Origin: Erwinia pyri
Lineage (GTDB): Bacteria > Pseudomonadota > Gammaproteobacteria > Enterobacterales > Enterobacteriaceae
DNA length: 64,000 nt
Direction of reading: 5' to 3'
Assembly: GCF_030758455.1 (NCBI RefSeq)
Contig: NZ_CP132353.1
Span: 1,984,001 to 2,048,000 of the forward strand
Shown: piece by piece, positions 20,022-30,394 of the stretch
Layout: each line of letters starts with the position of its first letter
Numbering within the stretch: the first letter of the stretch is position 1
Program-made: the position numbers and the translations under genes
Notes under the pieces: generated by a model
The model's input: the letters and a program-made list of their open reading frames with translations, nothing else
Databases searched by the model: none
What the model was told of the DNA's origin: nothing

Positions 20022-21395
20022 TTAATGCGCTGCGCGTGCCAGAATGATCCCGGCTGGCTTCTGTTGCAGGCGCAATATCCGCCAGACCATCATTATTGCC
20101 GCCGAGGTCAGGCCGATGATGAAACCGGTCCAGAAACCCGCCGGCCCCATCCGTGGCACCACCCAGTCCGTCAGCGCCAGAATGTATCCGCTGGGCAGAC
20201 CCAGCACCCAGTAGGCGATAAAGGTGATAAAGAAAATAGAGCGGGTATCTTTGTAGCCGCGCAAAATTCCGCTGCCAATAACCTGTATTGAATCAGAAAA
20301 CTGATAGATAGCGGCCAGCAGCATCAGATGAGCCGCCAGAGCAATCACTTCAGGGTTGTCCGTATAGAGGTGAGCAATATGTTCACGGAACGTCACGGTG
20401 AAAATAGCCGTCATCATGGCCAGCGAAACGCCCACGGCCTGTGCCGTCCAGGCGGAAACTTTTGCCGCTTCGGTAGATCCCTGTCCAAGCCTGTAACCCA
20501 CGCGGATAGTGGTAGCCACGCCCAGTGAGAGCGGCAAAACAAACATCAAAGAGCTGAAGTTCAGGGCGATTTGATGTCCGGCAACCTGCACAATGCCCAT
20601 CGGCGAGACCAGCAAGGCCACCACGGCAAACAGCGTGACTTCGAAAAAGAGCGCCAGTGCAACGGGCAGACCCAGCTTAAATAAACGCCAAAGAATAGCG
20701 GTGTCCGGCGGGCTGAAACGGCCAGCCACGCGGATATCACGCATCGAACGGGCACGGCCCACCCAATATTTCATGGCGATAAACATCACCCAGTAGACGG
20801 AAGCGGTAGCCACGCCACAGCCAACGCCGCCCAGGGCAGGCATGCCAAAATGGCCGTAAATAAAGATATAGTTAACCGGGATATTAACCAGCAGGCCAAT
20901 AAACCCCATTACCATGCCGGGTTTCGTTTTGGAAAGACCTTCGCACTGATTGCGCGCTACCTGGAAGAAGAGATAGCCTGGCGCCCCCCAGAGCAGCGCA
21001 TGAAGATACCCTTCGGCAATATCTGCCATATGGGGATCGATATTTTGCATAGAGCGGATCAGATAACCGGCGTTGTAGAGCAGCACCATGATGACAACAG
21101 AAACCATCGCCGCCAGCCAGTAGGCCTGACGAACCTGGAAAGCTACGCGATCGCGCCGACCGGAGCCGTTAAATTGCGCAACCACTGGAGTCAGTGACAA
21201 TATCAGACCATGACCGAAGAGAATGGCAGGCAACCAGACTGAGGTGCCTACGGCTACGGCGGCCATGTCCGTGGCGCTCACTGCGCCGGCCATAATGGTA
21301 TCGACAAAACCCATAGCCGTTTGCGCAACCTGCGCAAGGATCACCGGGATTGCCAGCGCTAATAATTGACGCGCTTCTGTAAGGTACTTCTGCAC
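20022..21395 (-). CDS. mdtK: Multidrug efflux MATE transporter MdtK
   Basis: MdtK (NorE/YdhE) is a cation-coupled MATE pump exporting fluoroquinolones and other cationic compounds. The 457 residues equal E. coli MdtK. Twelve hydrophobic segments are apparent, with the family motif [23 protein letters not shown] near the N-terminus (about 28-50) split over two helices. It is divergent from riboflavin synthase, as in E. coli. Confidence 0.95.
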   Translation of the reverse strand: MQKYLTEARQLLALAIPVILAQVAQTAMGFVDTIMAGAVSATDMAAVAVGTSVWLPAILFGHGLILSLTPVVAQFNGSGRRDRVAFQVRQAYWLAAMVSVVIMVLLYNAGYLIRSMQNIDPHMADIAEGYLHALLWGAPGYLFFQVARNQCEGLSKTKPGMVMGFIGLLVNIPVNYIFIYGHFGMPALGGVGCGVATASVYWVMFIAMKYWVGRARSMRDIRVAGRFSPPDTAILWRLFKLGLPVALALFFEVTLFAVVALLVSPMGIVQVAGHQIALNFSSLMFVLPLSLGVATTIRVGYRLGQGSTEAAKVSAWTAQAVGVSLAMMTAIFTVTFREHIAHLYTDNPEVIALAAHLMLLAAIYQFSDSIQVIGSGILRGYKDTRSIFFITFIAYWVLGLPSGYILALTDWVVPRMGPAGFWTGFIIGLTSAAIMMVWRILRLQQKPAGIILARAAH

Positions 21396-21622
21396 ACATA
21401 CACCTATTGGTTAACGGAAAAAAGAGAGACTACGAAAGTAAAAAACGCTATTTCTGCGATATAAAAGCAGGGCTGGCCGCACAGTGTAATGTTCGCAGAG
21501 AAAATAGCCAACGTCTGCGTTAAGAATAGCTCGTTATGTCACGAGATCCCCGGGATCGCATTTGGTTTTATCGGGGGACCAGGGCAAACTAGAGCAAGAA
21601 TTCTTATACAGAGGCCACAACT

Positions 21623-22267
21623 ATGTTTACCGGTATTGTGCAGGGCACCGCTGAGGTGCTGGCAATTGAAGAGAAACCTAATTTTCGCACCCATATTATT
21701 AAATTACCGGCGGAGATGCTGCCCGGTCTGGAATTAGGCGCTTCTGTCTCTCATAACGGTTGCTGCCTTACGGTGACGGAAGTGCAGGGCGATCGGGTAA
21801 GCTTTGATCTGGTTAAAGAGACGCTGCGGATTACCAATCTTGGTGATCTTAAAGTGGGTGATACCTTAAACGTTGAGCGGGCGGCAAAATTCAGCGATGA
21901 AATTGGTGGCCACTTAATGTCCGGCCATATTATGACCACCGCTGAAATCAGCAAAATAGTGACTTCAGAAAATAACCGGGAAATCTGGTTCAGGCCGCAG
22001 GATGTAATGCAGATGAAATACATTCTGCATAAAGGCTTTATTGGCATTGATGGCATCAGCCTCACGGTGGGTGAAGTCACCAAAACCAAATTCTGCGTTC
22101 ACCTTATTCCAGAAACGCTGGCCCGAACCACGTTGGGTACAAAACGGCTGGGCGATCGGGTGAATATCGAGATCGATCCCCATACTCAGGCGATAGTAGA
22201 AACTGTTGAGCGGGTACTGGCTCAGCGGGAAGCCGCTTTACTCGCTGCGGCTGCTTCAGAGCAATAG
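21623..22267 (+). CDS. ribC: Riboflavin synthase, alpha subunit
   Basis: Riboflavin synthase dismutates two lumazines to riboflavin and an aminopyrimidine. The protein has two tandem lumazine-binding domains: [12 protein letters not shown]...SHNGCCLTV in the first and GHIMTTAEI...[12 protein letters not shown] in the second. It is 214 residues long (E. coli 213). The gene is called ribC in E. coli and ribE in many annotations. No FMN riboswitch is seen upstream; the ATG at 21623 lies 13 bases after GAGG. Confidence 0.96.
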   Translation: MFTGIVQGTAEVLAIEEKPNFRTHIIKLPAEMLPGLELGASVSHNGCCLTVTEVQGDRVSFDLVKETLRITNLGDLKVGDTLNVERAAKFSDEIGGHLMSGHIMTTAEISKIVTSENNREIWFRPQDVMQMKYILHKGFIGIDGISLTVGEVTKTKFCVHLIPETLARTTLGTKRLGDRVNIEIDPHTQAIVETVERVLAQREAALLAAAASEQ

Positions 22268-22300
22268 ATAAAAAAGGGCCGACAGCATTGGTCGGCCCTT
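22267..22300 (-). terminator. Terminator of cfa
   Basis: The 10-bp stem AAGGGCCGAC/GTCGGCCCTT with a 7-base loop has a U-run on the minus strand, 16 bases after the cfa stop. It may also slow transcription from ribC, but there is no T-tract on that side. Confidence 0.85.
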
Positions 22301-22316
22301 CTGGTCCCTTATCTCA

Positions 22317-23465
22317 TTAGTGCGGAACGCGTAAACCACCCTCTACGCCGTGGCTGAAGACCACCTGCCAGAGCTGAATATCGCGCGCACGGAAGGCGCC
22401 AGCACAGGCGTTGAGATAATAGACAAACATCCGCTTAAAGCGCTCGCCATATTTTTCTGCCAGTTCCGGCCAGGCGGCCAGAAAACGCTGATGCCAGGCC
22501 ATTAACGTGGTGTCGTAATCCTGGCCGAAGTTATGCCAGTCTTCCATGACAAAATAGGGTTCCTGCGCATCGGCGATATGACGCACTGAAGGAAGGCAGC
22601 CGTTCGGGAAGATATATTTATTGATCCACGGATCCACTTTTTCATCAGTAGTATTGGCACCGATGGTATGAAGCAGGAAGATGCCGTCAGGTTTCAGATT
22701 ACGATTGACCACATCGAAATAGGTCGCGTAATTTTTTGGCCCCACATGTTCAAACATGCCGACCGAGACAATACGGTCAAACTGTTGATTGAGATCGCGA
22801 TAGTCCTGCAGCAGAATAGTGACATCCAGCCCTTCACAACGCTGCTGGGCCATTTTTTGCTGTTCGGCGGAAATAGTCACGCCGAATACGCTCACGCCAT
22901 AGTTTCTGGCGGCAAACTCCGCCAGACCGCCCCAGCCGCAACCAATATCCAGCAGAGACATGCCTGGCTCAAGCTGCAGCTTATCGCAGATCATTTTTAA
23001 TTTAGCCTGCTGCGCCTCTTCCAGCGTCTGCGCTTCTTTCCAGTAGCCGCAGGAATATTGCATGTAGGGATCGAGCATCAGTGAGAAAAGGTCATTCCCG
23101 AGATCGTAATGCTCTTTGCCCACAATCCAGGCACGCTTACGTGACTGCAGATTAGTTAATCTGGCCGCGGCGATCCTCAGCGTATCTTTGAAATGGTGGG
23201 GAAGCTGTTGATCGAGTTTAGCCAGCAGGACGCGGTGAAAGAACATATCAAGCCGTTCGCACTCCCACCAGCCATCCATATAACTTTCACCCAGACCAAG
23301 TGACCCTTCCTGTAAAACGCGTTTGAAGAAGTCAGGATTGGTTATTTTGATATCCCAGGGACGGGTACCGTTGATCTCAATATCAGCATTGCGCAACATT
23401 TCCTGGATGATTCGGTACCACTGATTCTCTCCAAGGCTCACTTCTTCTATACACGATGAACTCAT
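22317..23465 (-). CDS. cfa: Cyclopropane-fatty-acyl-phospholipid synthase
   Basis: Cfa transfers a methylene from S-adenosylmethionine to unsaturated acyl chains of membrane phospholipids, a stationary-phase and acid-stress change. The SAM motif LLDIGCGWGGLAEFA is at about residue 170, and the signature FIFPNG-type segment appears as NKYIFPNGCLPS. I chose ATG 23465 (382 residues, MSSSCIEEVS), the E. coli start and length; the open frame extends 55 codons further with no family similarity. Confidence 0.96.
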   Translation of the reverse strand: MSSSCIEEVSLGENQWYRIIQEMLRNADIEINGTRPWDIKITNPDFFKRVLQEGSLGLGESYMDGWWECERLDMFFHRVLLAKLDQQLPHHFKDTLRIAAARLTNLQSRKRAWIVGKEHYDLGNDLFSLMLDPYMQYSCGYWKEAQTLEEAQQAKLKMICDKLQLEPGMSLLDIGCGWGGLAEFAARNYGVSVFGVTISAEQQKMAQQRCEGLDVTILLQDYRDLNQQFDRIVSVGMFEHVGPKNYATYFDVVNRNLKPDGIFLLHTIGANTTDEKVDPWINKYIFPNGCLPSVRHIADAQEPYFVMEDWHNFGQDYDTTLMAWHQRFLAAWPELAEKYGERFKRMFVYYLNACAGAFRARDIQLWQVVFSHGVEGGLRVPH

Positions 23466-23763
23466 AGCTTCTCCATCACCCTGTGTGATTGAAACCTGAG
23501 AAATAGAATAGACAATTTCTACAGGATTTGAGAACACGCACGGCATAACCGTACGCCTGATATCCGGCGTTACAGAGGGTTGATATGAATGCCTGCAGAG
23601 TTGCGCAACGATTGCCACGCGGAATAGCATGCTGACAGCCCTGTCAGGACTCTAAGTAATTGCGAAATACTTGTTATTATATGTTGCCTGAAATGAGTAT
23701 ATGCTCACGTCAGGCATAATTCAACGGAATATTGTTAGTGTGCTAATCAATTAATTCAACCTG

Positions 23764-24954
23764 TTAGCGTCCACCGTGCGCACCAGCCAGAGTCATCTCT
23801 TCCGCTTTCACACGCTGTAAAATATAGCCGATTATTGACAAAACAACAGTGGAGAGCATGACCAGCGAGGTGGTAAACAGGGAGCTGGTGATAAAGGTCG
23901 AGACAATCAGGCTGGCAATGCAGCACAAACCCAGCTGTAGCGTGTTCTGCAGGGCAGCCGCCTTGCCGCTGGATTGGGGGAAGGGCAGCAGGGCATTGGC
24001 GACCACAATCGGATAAATCGCACCATTCGCCAGCGCCATGCCGCAGAAAGGTAGCAGCAAAGCATACAGCGAAGGTTCCGGCAGTTGAGCGGCAATAAAG
24101 AAGGCGAGGATGCTGACGCCATAAAGAGCCAGTAGCCAGGGTAACAACGCTCGTCCCTCAAGGTGTTTCAGCAGCGTACGGCAGCCATACCCGCCAATCA
24201 GGAAAGCGAGCGTTTGCGGCACGTAGCTCAGGCCGATATCTCCAGGCGACATGCCCAAAGCCCCAAGAATAAAGGGCGACCCTGTTAGCCAGGCAAAAAA
24301 GCTGGCTGAACAGGCGGCGTAGATCAGCACGTTACCGCCGTAGACCGGGGATTTTAATAAGCTGATAAAACTTACCTTCTCACTGGCTGCCTGCGTTGTC
24401 TCTTTACGGGGCGATTTGAGAAACAGAGTAAAAATCAGCAGGGCAACCGCAATCAGCAATAGCGTGATAAAAATGGCCCGCCAGCTAAAGTGGTTAAGCA
24501 GCCAGGCACCCAGCAGCGGAGCCAGCGCTGGCGAAAGGGCTACCAGCGGCATAATAGAGGCAAAGACGCGGTTAGCCTGGGCGGCCGGATAGCGGTCAAC
24601 CACCAGCGCCTGCCAGCTCACTGCGGCGGCACAGATGCCGATGGCCTGCGCAAATCGAAGCGCCAGCAGCAGGGAAGCAGATTCAACCCACCACATAGCG
24701 GCACAGCTGATGGCAAACAGGCTCAGGCCCATCAGCAGCACGGGCTTACGGCCAATACGATCGGACAGCGGCCCCCAGATCAGCTGACCGCTGGCAAAAC
24801 CGGCCAGAAACAGGCTGAGGCTGGCGCTGATGATGCCCGCGCTGGTTTGCAAATCTTGTTGCATAGCGATAAAAGCAGGCAGGTACATATCGGTGGCGAG
24901 GAAACCCGCAACGCTGAGCAGCGCGAGGTAAACTATAAATCCTTTTCCAGGCAT
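23764..24954 (-). CDS. punC: Purine/purine nucleoside MFS transporter PunC (YdhC)
   Basis: This 396-residue protein has 12 hydrophobic segments and the MFS Bcr/CflA-type loop [17 protein letters not shown] after helix 2. It aligns along its length with E. coli YdhC, reported as PunC, a purine and purine nucleoside transporter. It is divergent from its reported activator gene punR (ydhB) with 112 bases between. Assignment to the family is certain; the substrate is transferred from E. coli. Confidence 0.88.
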   Translation of the reverse strand: MPGKGFIVYLALLSVAGFLATDMYLPAFIAMQQDLQTSAGIISASLSLFLAGFASGQLIWGPLSDRIGRKPVLLMGLSLFAISCAAMWWVESASLLLALRFAQAIGICAAAVSWQALVVDRYPAAQANRVFASIMPLVALSPALAPLLGAWLLNHFSWRAIFITLLLIAVALLIFTLFLKSPRKETTQAASEKVSFISLLKSPVYGGNVLIYAACSASFFAWLTGSPFILGALGMSPGDIGLSYVPQTLAFLIGGYGCRTLLKHLEGRALLPWLLALYGVSILAFFIAAQLPEPSLYALLLPFCGMALANGAIYPIVVANALLPFPQSSGKAAALQNTLQLGLCCIASLIVSTFITSSLFTTSLVMLSTVVLSIIGYILQRVKAEEMTLAGAHGGR

Positions 24955-25066
24955 TTTTTTCTCTTTATGGGTAATGAATCGAACGCCGCAGAGTGTAATC
25001 GCGTGTCAATCAGCTTGTGAAACGGTAATATTTGCCTGTTCCCTCCAAAAAATTTGCAGGCAGGTT

Positions 25067-25981
25067 ATGTGGTCAGAACACGCTTTGGAAGTCGTTGATG
25101 CCGTAGCACGCTCCGGCAGTTTCACCGCAGCTGCGGCAGAGCTGCATCGGGTCCCCTCAGCTATCAGCTATACAGTGCGGCAGCTGGAGGAGTGGCTGGC
25201 GGTTCCCCTGTTTGAACGGCGGCATCGGGATGTGGTGCTGACCGAAGCGGGACGGGTATTTGTGCAGGAAGGGCGTAGTGTTATCAAAAAAATGCTCGCC
25301 ACCCGACGGCAGTGTCAGCAGGTGGCAAACGGCTGGCGCGGACAGATCAACATTGCCGTCGATCGGATAGTCAAACCACAGCGCACGCGCCAGCTGGTGG
25401 TGGACTTCTATCGCCACTTTCCGGATATGGAGCTGCATCTCTCGCCAGAGGTGTTCAATGGTGTCTGGGATGCGCTGGCCGATGGCCGGGTTGATGTGGC
25501 CATCGGGGCGACTCAGGCTATTCCGGTAGGCGGCCGTTTTGCCTTTCGCGATATGGGAGCACTGAACTGGCGCTGTGTGGTAGCGGCAGATCATCCTCTG
25601 GCGCAGCACAAGGAGCAGGTAATCATTGAAGAGGCGATCCGGGAGTGGCCTTCGCTGGTGCTGGAGGATACCTCGCGGGCACTCCCCAAGCGAACAACCT
25701 GGACCCTGGATAACCAGCGGCGGCTGGTGGTGCCGGACTGGGAAAGCGCCTTCGACTGTCTGTCAGCCGGGCTTTGCGTGGGCATGGTGCCGGGACATTT
25801 TGCCCGGCCTCTGTTGAAACAGGGCACGCTGCACGAGCTTAAGCTTGCTGCCGCTTTTCCCGACAGTCCCTGCTGCGTCAGCTGGTCTGAACAGCAGGCT
25901 TCACCGGCGCTGAGCTGGCTACTCGATTATTTGGGAGAAAGCGATACGCTGAACAGCGAATGGCTGCGTGAGGAAGAATAA
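25067..25981 (+). CDS. punR: LysR-family regulator PunR (YdhB)
   Basis: This 304-residue LysR regulator has an N-terminal winged helix (about 5-62, SGSFTAAAAELHRVPSAISY) and a periplasmic-binding-like effector domain. It matches E. coli YdhB, reported as PunR, which activates punC in response to purines. The ATG at 25067 (MWSEHALEV) is the E. coli start; the frame is open 31 codons upstream but runs into punC promoter space. It lies between punC and purR, two other purine-linked genes. Confidence 0.88.
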   Translation: MWSEHALEVVDAVARSGSFTAAAAELHRVPSAISYTVRQLEEWLAVPLFERRHRDVVLTEAGRVFVQEGRSVIKKMLATRRQCQQVANGWRGQINIAVDRIVKPQRTRQLVVDFYRHFPDMELHLSPEVFNGVWDALADGRVDVAIGATQAIPVGGRFAFRDMGALNWRCVVAADHPLAQHKEQVIIEEAIREWPSLVLEDTSRALPKRTTWTLDNQRRLVVPDWESAFDCLSAGLCVGMVPGHFARPLLKQGTLHELKLAAAFPDSPCCVSWSEQQASPALSWLLDYLGESDTLNSEWLREEE

Positions 25982-26002
25982 CAAAGCGGGTAAACAGCGC
26001 AG

Positions 26003-26027
26003 GCCAGGGGCAGAGTATGCCCCTGGC
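26003..26027. terminator. Hairpin between convergent punR and purR
   Basis: The perfect 10-bp stem GCCAGGGGCA/TGCCCCTGGC with a GAGTA loop lies between two converging genes. No U-tract follows on either strand, so terminator function is likely but not canonical. Confidence 0.45.
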
Positions 26028-26055
26028 TGCAGGAGGAGAGAGGTGCACAAGTCGT

Positions 26056-27081
26056 TTAGCGGCGGTAATCCAGGAAAGGACCGTCGGCGACCGAGCGACG
26101 TTCAATCAGTGAAGGATGCACCTCAATGGTCTGCGGATCTTCCCGTTTGCTGGTGATGCGGTCCAGCAGCATATCGAAGGCGGTCTCGCCCAAACGCTCT
26201 TTTGGCTGATGGACGGTAGTCAGCGCTGGCGTAAAGTAACGGGCGTTGCGCACGTTATCATAACCGATCACCGATATATCCTGCGGGACCCGCAGGCCCA
26301 TTTCGTCCGCAGCGCAAATTGCGCCCATGGCCATGACGTCACCGCCACAAAAGACCGCCGTCGGGCGCTGCTTTTGCGACAAAATCTGCTGCATCGCCTG
26401 ATAGCCAGACTCCGGTTCGAAATCACCCTGCACCAGCCACTCTTTTCGCAGCGTAATATTGGCTTCAGCTAGCGCTTTCAGGAAGCCGGCATGGCGACCG
26501 CCGCCGGTGTTGCGCTCCATCTGCCCGGGGATCACGCCGATATCGCGGTGACCACGATCGATCAGATAGCGCCCGGCCAGATAGCCGCCCTCAAAAGCGT
26601 TATCCAGCACGGTATCTGTAAAGTCACCGCGGGACTCGCCCCAGTCCATTACCACCATCGGGATATTGCGGTTCTCTTCCAGCATCCTGATCAGCGGATC
26701 GGGATACTCTGAGCACATCACCAGCAGACCATCCACGCGCTTTTGCGCCATCATCGACAGATAGGCCTGCTGCTTTTGCAGATCGTTATGGGCATTGCCC
26801 AGGATCAGGGTATAGCCTTTTGCGAAGCAGCAGTTCTCCACCGCCTCGATAATCTCGGCAAAATAGGGCGCTTCGCTGGAGGTGGCTAACAGACCAATGG
26901 TTCTGGTGTGATTAACCTTCAGGCTACGGGCCACTGCACTGGGGGAGTAGTGCAGCGATTTAATTGCAGCCCAGACGGCCTCCCGCGTCTCTTCGGCGAC
27001 AAAGCGGGTTTTATTGATGACGTGGGAAACGGTGGTGGTCGACACCCCGGCCTGTTTTGCCACATCTTTAATTGTTGCCAT
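26056..27081 (-). CDS. purR: Purine repressor PurR
   Basis: PurR is the LacI-family repressor of purine synthesis genes, with hypoxanthine or guanine as corepressor. The 341 residues equal E. coli PurR. The N-terminal helix-turn-helix is [20 protein letters not shown] and the hinge helix follows (SPSAVARSL). The rest is the two-lobed corepressor domain. E. coli PurR represses its own gene, and a candidate operator lies upstream at 27127-27142. Confidence 0.97.
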   Translation of the reverse strand: MATIKDVAKQAGVSTTTVSHVINKTRFVAEETREAVWAAIKSLHYSPSAVARSLKVNHTRTIGLLATSSEAPYFAEIIEAVENCCFAKGYTLILGNAHNDLQKQQAYLSMMAQKRVDGLLVMCSEYPDPLIRMLEENRNIPMVVMDWGESRGDFTDTVLDNAFEGGYLAGRYLIDRGHRDIGVIPGQMERNTGGGRHAGFLKALAEANITLRKEWLVQGDFEPESGYQAMQQILSQKQRPTAVFCGGDVMAMGAICAADEMGLRVPQDISVIGYDNVRNARYFTPALTTVHQPKERLGETAFDMLLDRITSKREDPQTIEVHPSLIERRSVADGPFLDYRR

Positions 27082-27126
27082 GAACTAGCTACTCCTGCGC
27101 TTATCTCAACATGTTGATAAGGCTGT

Positions 27127-27142
27127 TGTTAATCGTTTGCCT
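27127..27142. promoter_or_regulatory. Candidate PurR operator upstream of purR
   Basis: TGTTAATCGTTTGCCT has an excellent right half (CGTTTGC) of the PurR palindrome ACGCAAACGTTTGCGT but a poor left half; 10 of 16 positions agree. Its place 46-61 bases before the purR ATG fits autoregulation. Confidence 0.4.
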
Positions 27143-27360
27143 GGTAAGAATAAAACCTGACGTCTTAAATCATTTTTTTATGTTGCTGTCGGATTCGTCA
27201 GGAAGGAAAAGAGTGGTCACCCGCAGAACAGTGAAGATAAGCGAGCGTTGCGCAACAAAAAAAGAATTCTAACAAGGCTGAGCAGAGAAAACGAGATTTT
27301 TACCGCTAAGTATGGGAAAATTGGTAACACCATAAACTGTAGGGCTATTCAGGAAGAAAA

Positions 27361-27450
27361 ATGGATACCGATTTAAAGTTCTCACTACTGACCACGGTTT
27401 GCGCACTGGCGATGATTATGGCGTTCAGCTTTACCGCCATCATGCACTAG
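27361..27450 (+). CDS. cydH: Cytochrome bd-I ubiquinol oxidase small subunit CydH (YnhF)
   Basis: This 29-residue ORF starts MDTDLKFSLLTTVCALAMIM and ends in AIMH, with one hydrophobic helix of about 20 residues. E. coli YnhF has the same length, the same TDLKFSL N-terminus and the same location next to purR. Structural work identified YnhF as CydH, the fourth subunit of cytochrome bd-I, bound near CydA heme b595. The ribosome site AGGAAG precedes the ATG by 5 bases. A hairpin follows 6 bases after the stop. cydAB is not in the window. Confidence 0.88.
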   Translation: MDTDLKFSLLTTVCALAMIMAFSFTAIMH

Positions 27451-27456
27451 TCTGAA

Positions 27457-27480
27457 CAGGGGCCAGGCAACTGGCCCCTG
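27457..27480 (+). terminator. Terminator of cydH
   Basis: The perfect 10-bp stem CAGGGGCCAG/CTGGCCCCTG with a GCAA tetraloop follows cydH and precedes the convergent mepH stop. The downstream sequence (TATCACTTTT) has a late T-tract, so it is a moderate terminator. Confidence 0.65.
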
Positions 27481-27488
27481 TATCACTT

Positions 27489-28316
27489 TTAACGAATGGT
27501 TTTCGGCGTCATCATCCGACGGGCGCCAATATAGTGGCGCTGCCAGTAATCTTCGCCCAGCGCACTGACCTGGATATCCTTGCCGGTGCGCGGGGACTGA
27601 ATGAACTTACCGTCACCCAGATAGACGCCCACATGATCGGCAGCGCCGCGGCCATTAATGCGGAAGAAGACAAGATCCCCTTTTTCCAGCTCATCACGTT
27701 TGATTGAGGCGGCATCGCGCAGGTGATACATCTCATTAGCGGTGCGGGGGATCTTAAATTTCACCAGATCTTTATAGGCATACCAGACCAGTCCGCTACA
27801 GTCGAAGCCGGTTTTCGGTGAGGTTCCGCCCCACTGATAAGGCTTACCCAGCTGGCCCATCAGTTTGTTCATCGCGGTTTCACGCGCCTTCTGATAGCGG
27901 GCACGGTGAGCTTTGCTCAACTTCAGCGGCGCCGAATCGAGATCGGCGGTCAGCGCTTCCATCTGCGCGGCTTTACCACGGTGACGCCCGTAACGTTTTT
28001 TACCCTCATTAACGCTTTTTTTGTTAACTCTGCTGGGGGTAGCGGCGGCAGTTGCCTGAGGTGCTTTCTTTTTAAGCTTGAGCTTCGGAGCGGAGGTTAA
28101 GCGGGATTTCTTGCTGGTGGACTCTTTCACTTTTTTAGTTGAGCTCGCTTTAACCGGCCTGCGTTTACGTCGCTCATCTTCCCGGGCTGGCGTACCGGCG
28201 TCCGTCTTATGATGATTAGCATTAACGGGAGCGTGTGGCGATGCGTGCGCCATATTAAAAAAGAGCTGAGCAAACGCCAGCATAAAGAGGGTGATGAGTA
28301 AACGCATCGTTACCAT
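27489..28316 (-). CDS. mepH: Murein DD-endopeptidase MepH (NlpC/P60)
   Basis: MepH cuts D-Ala-mDAP cross-links in peptidoglycan, allowing wall growth. The C-terminal NlpC/P60 domain has Cys in TGFDCSGLVWYAYKDL and His in DHVGVYLGDGKF. A long Lys/Ala/Ser-rich linker (about 30-140) joins it to an N-terminal signal peptide ending near MAHA/S. The frame is open to 28394 (301 codons); I prefer ATG 28316 (275 residues) because it puts a normal-length signal peptide first, like the 271-residue E. coli protein. Neither start has a good ribosome site, so the start is uncertain. Confidence 0.9.
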   Translation of the reverse strand: MVTMRLLITLFMLAFAQLFFNMAHASPHAPVNANHHKTDAGTPAREDERRKRRPVKASSTKKVKESTSKKSRLTSAPKLKLKKKAPQATAAATPSRVNKKSVNEGKKRYGRHRGKAAQMEALTADLDSAPLKLSKAHRARYQKARETAMNKLMGQLGKPYQWGGTSPKTGFDCSGLVWYAYKDLVKFKIPRTANEMYHLRDAASIKRDELEKGDLVFFRINGRGAADHVGVYLGDGKFIQSPRTGKDIQVSALGEDYWQRHYIGARRMMTPKTIR

Positions 28317-28679
28317 TAACAGTTTGTGCTTCGACCGGCGGCCAAAGCGTGCCAAAAACAGGGATATCTGCTTTGCAGCAGGCTCATTGGGCAATTCTAA
28401 TCTAACTGTTTAACAAAAGGTAAGGTCTTTTTTGTTTCAATGATGCAGAACAAGTAAAACCTGTAAAAATAAGCCAAATCAGCTGGTTATCTGCGCAAAC
28501 CTTATCCAGTTTACCGCCATCAGCGCTGCAATAATCAGAGGGAAATGTTATTTTAATGTATCCGCCTGGGCTTGTGAGGCGCAGACGCCGAAAATGCTCT
28601 CAGTAAAATGTCGTTTTCATCGTGCGGAGAGAGTCGCTACACTAAATAGACACGAAGTATCCGATTAAGGAAGCCATTT

Positions 28680-29018
28680 ATGAGTACCGTTGAGAAAATT
28701 GAGCGCCAGATAGCAGAAAACCCGATTCTGCTCTACATGAAAGGTTCACCGAAACTGCCAAGCTGCGGCTTCTCGGCCCAGGCCGTTCAGGCGCTGTCAG
28801 CCTGTGGCGAACGTTTCGCCTATGTGGACATTTTGCTGAATCCGGAAATTCGCGCGGAATTACCTAAATATGCAAACTGGCCAACTTTCCCGCAGCTGTG
28901 GGTGGATGGTGAGCTGGTCGGCGGTTGCGACATCATCATTCAGATGTATCAGCAGGGCGAACTGCAGCAGCTGATCAAAGAAACTGCACAAAAATACCCT
29001 TCTGACACCGCTGAATAA
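28680..29018 (+). CDS. grxD: Monothiol glutaredoxin GrxD
   Basis: Grx4 is a CGFS glutaredoxin that binds a [2Fe-2S] cluster with glutathione and works with BolA in Fe-S trafficking. The CGFS motif is at residues 29-32 (LPSCGFSAQ), the TFPQLWV cis-proline region and the GGCDII glutathione-binding motif follow. 112 residues (E. coli 115). Confidence 0.96.
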   Translation: MSTVEKIERQIAENPILLYMKGSPKLPSCGFSAQAVQALSACGERFAYVDILLNPEIRAELPKYANWPTFPQLWVDGELVGGCDIIIQMYQQGELQQLIKETAQKYPSDTAE

Positions 29019-29034
29019 GCCAGTCAGAAAGTAA

Positions 29035-29065
29035 AAGGGCGAGGAAAATTCCTCGCCCTTTTTTT
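29035..29065. terminator. Bidirectional terminator between grxD and rnt
   Basis: The 11-bp stem AAGGGCGAGGA/TCCTCGCCCTT with a 4-base loop has a T-run on the plus strand and TTTT on the minus strand. It serves both converging genes. Confidence 0.9.
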
Positions 29066-29714
29066 ATGCTTCGCTTTCCGGTACGGGCAGCGGCCAGCCA
29101 CCCAGCCGTTTCCAGCGGTTCACTAACTCACAGAAGAGATCGGCCGTTTGCACCGTATCGTACAAAGCGGAATGCGCCTGACTACTGTCAAACGCCATCC
29201 CTGCCGCAGCACAAGCTTTCGCCAGTACGGTTTGCCCTAATACCAGCCCGCTTAACGCGGCCGTGTCAAAGGTCACGAAAGGATGGAAGGGGTTGCGTTT
29301 CAGACCGGCCCGTTCAGCGGCCGCATTCATAAAATTGAGATCAAAGGTGGCATTATGCGCCACCATAATGGCGCGATTGCAGTCCCGATCTTTGATCCCT
29401 TTGCGCACCAGTTTAAATATGGCATGCAGGGCTTCATATTCACTGACTGCACCGCGTAGCGGGTCAGAGGGATCAATGCCGTTAAAAGCCAATGCTTCAG
29501 GTTGCAGAACAGAACCTTCAAACGGCTCAACGTGGAAATGGAGCGTTTCGTCTTTCTCCAGCCAGCCATTCTCATCCATTTTCAGGGTAACGGCAGCCAC
29601 TTCCAGTAGCGCGTTGGTCTTCGCGTCAAATCCGGCGGTCTCCACATCGATTACTACCGGATAAAAGCCGCGAAAACGGCTGCTGAGGGCGTTCAGTTCG
29701 TTCGATTCAGACAT
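29064..29714 (-). CDS. rnt: Ribonuclease T
   Basis: RNase T is a DEDDh 3'-5' exonuclease that trims tRNA and other stable RNA 3' ends. The catalytic residues are all visible at family positions: Asp23 and Glu25 (VIDVETAG), Asp125 (AHNATFD), His181 and Asp186 (QAHSALYD). 216 residues (E. coli 215). Confidence 0.97.
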   Translation of the reverse strand: MSESNELNALSSRFRGFYPVVIDVETAGFDAKTNALLEVAAVTLKMDENGWLEKDETLHFHVEPFEGSVLQPEALAFNGIDPSDPLRGAVSEYEALHAIFKLVRKGIKDRDCNRAIMVAHNATFDLNFMNAAAERAGLKRNPFHPFVTFDTAALSGLVLGQTVLAKACAAAGMAFDSSQAHSALYDTVQTADLFCELVNRWKRLGGWPLPVPESEA

Positions 29715-29792
29715 CAGGATCTCATTGGCGAAAAAATGCAGCGCGCATTATGGCAAATTTCACCGCGAGATGCAGCAGGGGAAGGGAGAAGA

Positions 29793-29813
29793 AGGGCGCC
29801 CTTAAGGCGCCCT
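29793..29813 (-). terminator. Likely terminator of gloA
   Basis: The stem AGGGCGCC/GGCGCCCT with a 5-base loop lies directly after the gloA stop and is followed on the minus strand by TCTTCTCCC, a poor U-tract. Confidence 0.6.
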
Positions 29814-29819
29814 GGAGAA

Positions 29820-30227
29820 TCAGGCACCCAGGCCGTGACCCGCATGCTTGTTCTCAATCAGCTCGATTTTATAGCCATCGGGATCTTCTACGAAGGCGAT
29901 GATGGTGGTGCCGCCTTTAACCGGGCCTGCTTCACGCGTTACGTTGCCGCCATCCTGACGGATACGATCGCAGGTAGCCGCAACGTCATCCACGCCCAGC
30001 GCAATATGACCGTAGGCGTCGCCCAGATTGTAGCTCTCCTGACCCCAGTTATAGGTCAGCTCAATTACCGCGCCTTCGCTCTCTTCGGTATAACCCACAA
30101 AAGCAAGCGTGTATTTATATTCGGTATTTTCGCTGGTACGCAGCAGGCGCATGCCCAAAACTTTGGTATAAAAATCAACGGAACGCTGCAGATCGCCAAC
30201 GCGAAGCATGGTGTGAAGTAAGCGCAT
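29820..30227 (-). CDS. gloA: Lactoylglutathione lyase (glyoxalase I)
   Basis: Glyoxalase I isomerises the methylglyoxal-glutathione hemithioacetal to S-lactoylglutathione. The four metal ligands of the Ni-dependent E. coli enzyme are present at identical positions: His5, Glu56, His74 and Glu122. The ATG at 30227 gives 135 residues and has the ribosome site AGAGGA; the open frame extends 43 codons upstream without family similarity. It is downstream of nemA on the same strand, as in the E. coli nemRA-gloA operon. Confidence 0.97.
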   Translation of the reverse strand: MRLLHTMLRVGDLQRSVDFYTKVLGMRLLRTSENTEYKYTLAFVGYTEESEGAVIELTYNWGQESYNLGDAYGHIALGVDDVAATCDRIRQDGGNVTREAGPVKGGTTIIAFVEDPDGYKIELIENKHAGHGLGA

Positions 30228-30394
30228 AACATCCTCTTTGTGAAAAACGTTATCATCCGATAACGGGTAATAAAAATAAGTATAGCGATGATTTTCCGGC
30301 AGGGTAACCAGCAGGCTTTGCCTGCCGGGGAAATAACTGTCAGTAAGGCTTATCAAAACTTCACAGGCCGCACCGGACGCAGCTTGGTTTACTT

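Noticed and set aside
21396..21622. Search for an FMN riboswitch before riboflavin synthase
   Set aside because: No RFN-element core was found, and in E. coli the riboswitch is on ribB, not on this gene.
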